From positions 1 to 32,142 of the forward strand of contig JAEZGH010000198.1 in NCBI GenBank assembly GCA_023417065.1: DNA of 32,142 bases, given 5' to 3'. Below are positions 31,698-32,142 of this stretch, piece by piece. The stretch's first letter is position 1. Each line of letters opens with the position of its first letter. Both the position numbers and the translations under genes were made by a program. The notes under the pieces were generated by a model. That model was not told where the DNA came from and ran no database searches. It saw only the letters and a program-made list of their open reading frames with translations. The stretch is from Bacteroidota bacterium. GTDB taxonomy: Bacteria; Bacteroidota; Bacteroidia; Cytophagales; Cyclobacteriaceae.

Positions 31698-32142
31698 CTA
31701 CTTCCGGGCGTAGAAATAGAGGTAGGAATCCTGCCCTTCCGGCCTTTCGCTCAGCGTATAAAAACCAGTCCCGCCAACAGCCCATGTAATGGCCTCACCC
31801 TGAGGTTCAGATTCATAGGCGATTGTCTTTGGATTGCCTTTCAAAAGAGTGATAATACTCTGATTGCCTTTGTTTTCCCAGCAGTAAACATTAGTGTAAT
31901 TTTTCATTAACACGCTCCCATCCTTGTGGTAGCAGTCCGCGGCCACGAGGCTCAGCATCGGGAGGGTAAGAACCTTGGGTGCTGTAATAGTATCGCGGGG
32001 ATTTCCGACATTTTGAATTTCATACATCGACGCAGGAAATTCGCGTTTTGAAAGGATATAAAGTTTTTTGGATTGAGGATCAACCATAAGCGATTCGGTA
32101 TCCTTCATGCCATCTTCGAGTTCGAAAACAATCCGATCAACT
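31698..32142 (-). CDS. C-terminal part of an unidentified protein (runs off right edge)
   Basis: An open frame enters from the right edge and ends at the TAG at 31698-31700, giving 147 visible residues; the true start lies outside the window. Visible stretches include FELEDGMKDTESLMVDP, KLYILSKRE, ASMYEI, VAADCYHKDGSVLMKNY, and the end TLSERPEGQDSYLYFYARK. The repeated strand-like pattern suggests blades of a beta-propeller, but I do not recognise the family. It is in the same orientation as the regulator and separated from it by about 230 bases, so it need not belong to the locus. Confidence 0.7.
   Translation of the reverse strand, partial: VDRIVFELEDGMKDTESLMVDPQSKKLYILSKREFPASMYEIQNVGNPRDTITAPKVLTLPMLSLVAADCYHKDGSVLMKNYTNVYCWENKGNQSIITLLKGNPKTIAYESEPQGEAITWAVGGTGFYTLSERPEGQDSYLYFYARK

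Overview
This window comes from a Bacteroidota chromosome, most likely a free-living Cytophagales-type bacterium. The evidence is a SusC/SusD pair, a hybrid two-component regulator with a periplasmic propeller, lipoprotein signals, very short gaps between genes and mostly no Shine-Dalgarno sequences. Every convincing gene is on the minus strand, so transcription runs from right to left. The assignment to Cytophagales is an inference from gene style, not from a marker gene.

Layout in transcription order. At the right edge is the C-terminal end of an unidentified protein (31698-32142). Next is a hybrid two-component regulator (27317-31468). A 640-base gap rich in dyads leads to susC (23493-26678), susD (21976-23472) and a very large FG-GAP/ASPIC-UnbV lipoprotein (18274-21876). 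A minus-strand hairpin terminator follows at 18177-18230. A second unit then runs with mostly tiny gaps: a tandem CE1 esterase (16184-18118), a LacI-type regulator (15198-16142), a zinc dehydrogenase resembling L-galactonate 5-dehydrogenase (14048-15100), GH95 (11555-14011), GH43 with a CBM6-like domain (10158-11513), two adjacent CE1 esterases (8960-10135 and 7853-8941), GH3 with an inserted PA14 domain (5198-7840), a type-B carboxylesterase (3616-5190), GH43 with a C-terminal beta-sandwich (1805-3556) and a further CE1 esterase (608-1714). A strong minus-strand terminator at 512-544 closes it. At the left edge another minus-strand gene begins (1-98).

Together these genes form a polysaccharide utilisation locus. 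The enzymes fit a heavily acylated arabinoxylan: two GH43s and a GH3 for xylose and arabinose, and six esterase domains for ferulate or acetate. No endo-xylanase is present. The GH95 carries Thr rather than His at the residue thought to separate alpha-L-galactosidases from alpha-L-fucosidases, and it sits directly downstream of a dehydrogenase closely resembling L-galactonate 5-dehydrogenase. My main hypothesis is that the locus is specialised for the grass-xylan side chain alpha-L-galactose - xylose - feruloyl-arabinose and also handles part of L-galactose catabolism. This is inference from motifs and neighbourhood.

Control appears to be double: the hybrid two-component regulator and a LacI-type repressor. 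A perfect 28-bp palindrome with a CG centre lies between susD and the FG-GAP gene and is the best operator candidate. The susC upstream region carries several further dyads. No tRNA, rRNA, CRISPR array, insertion sequence or phage gene was seen.
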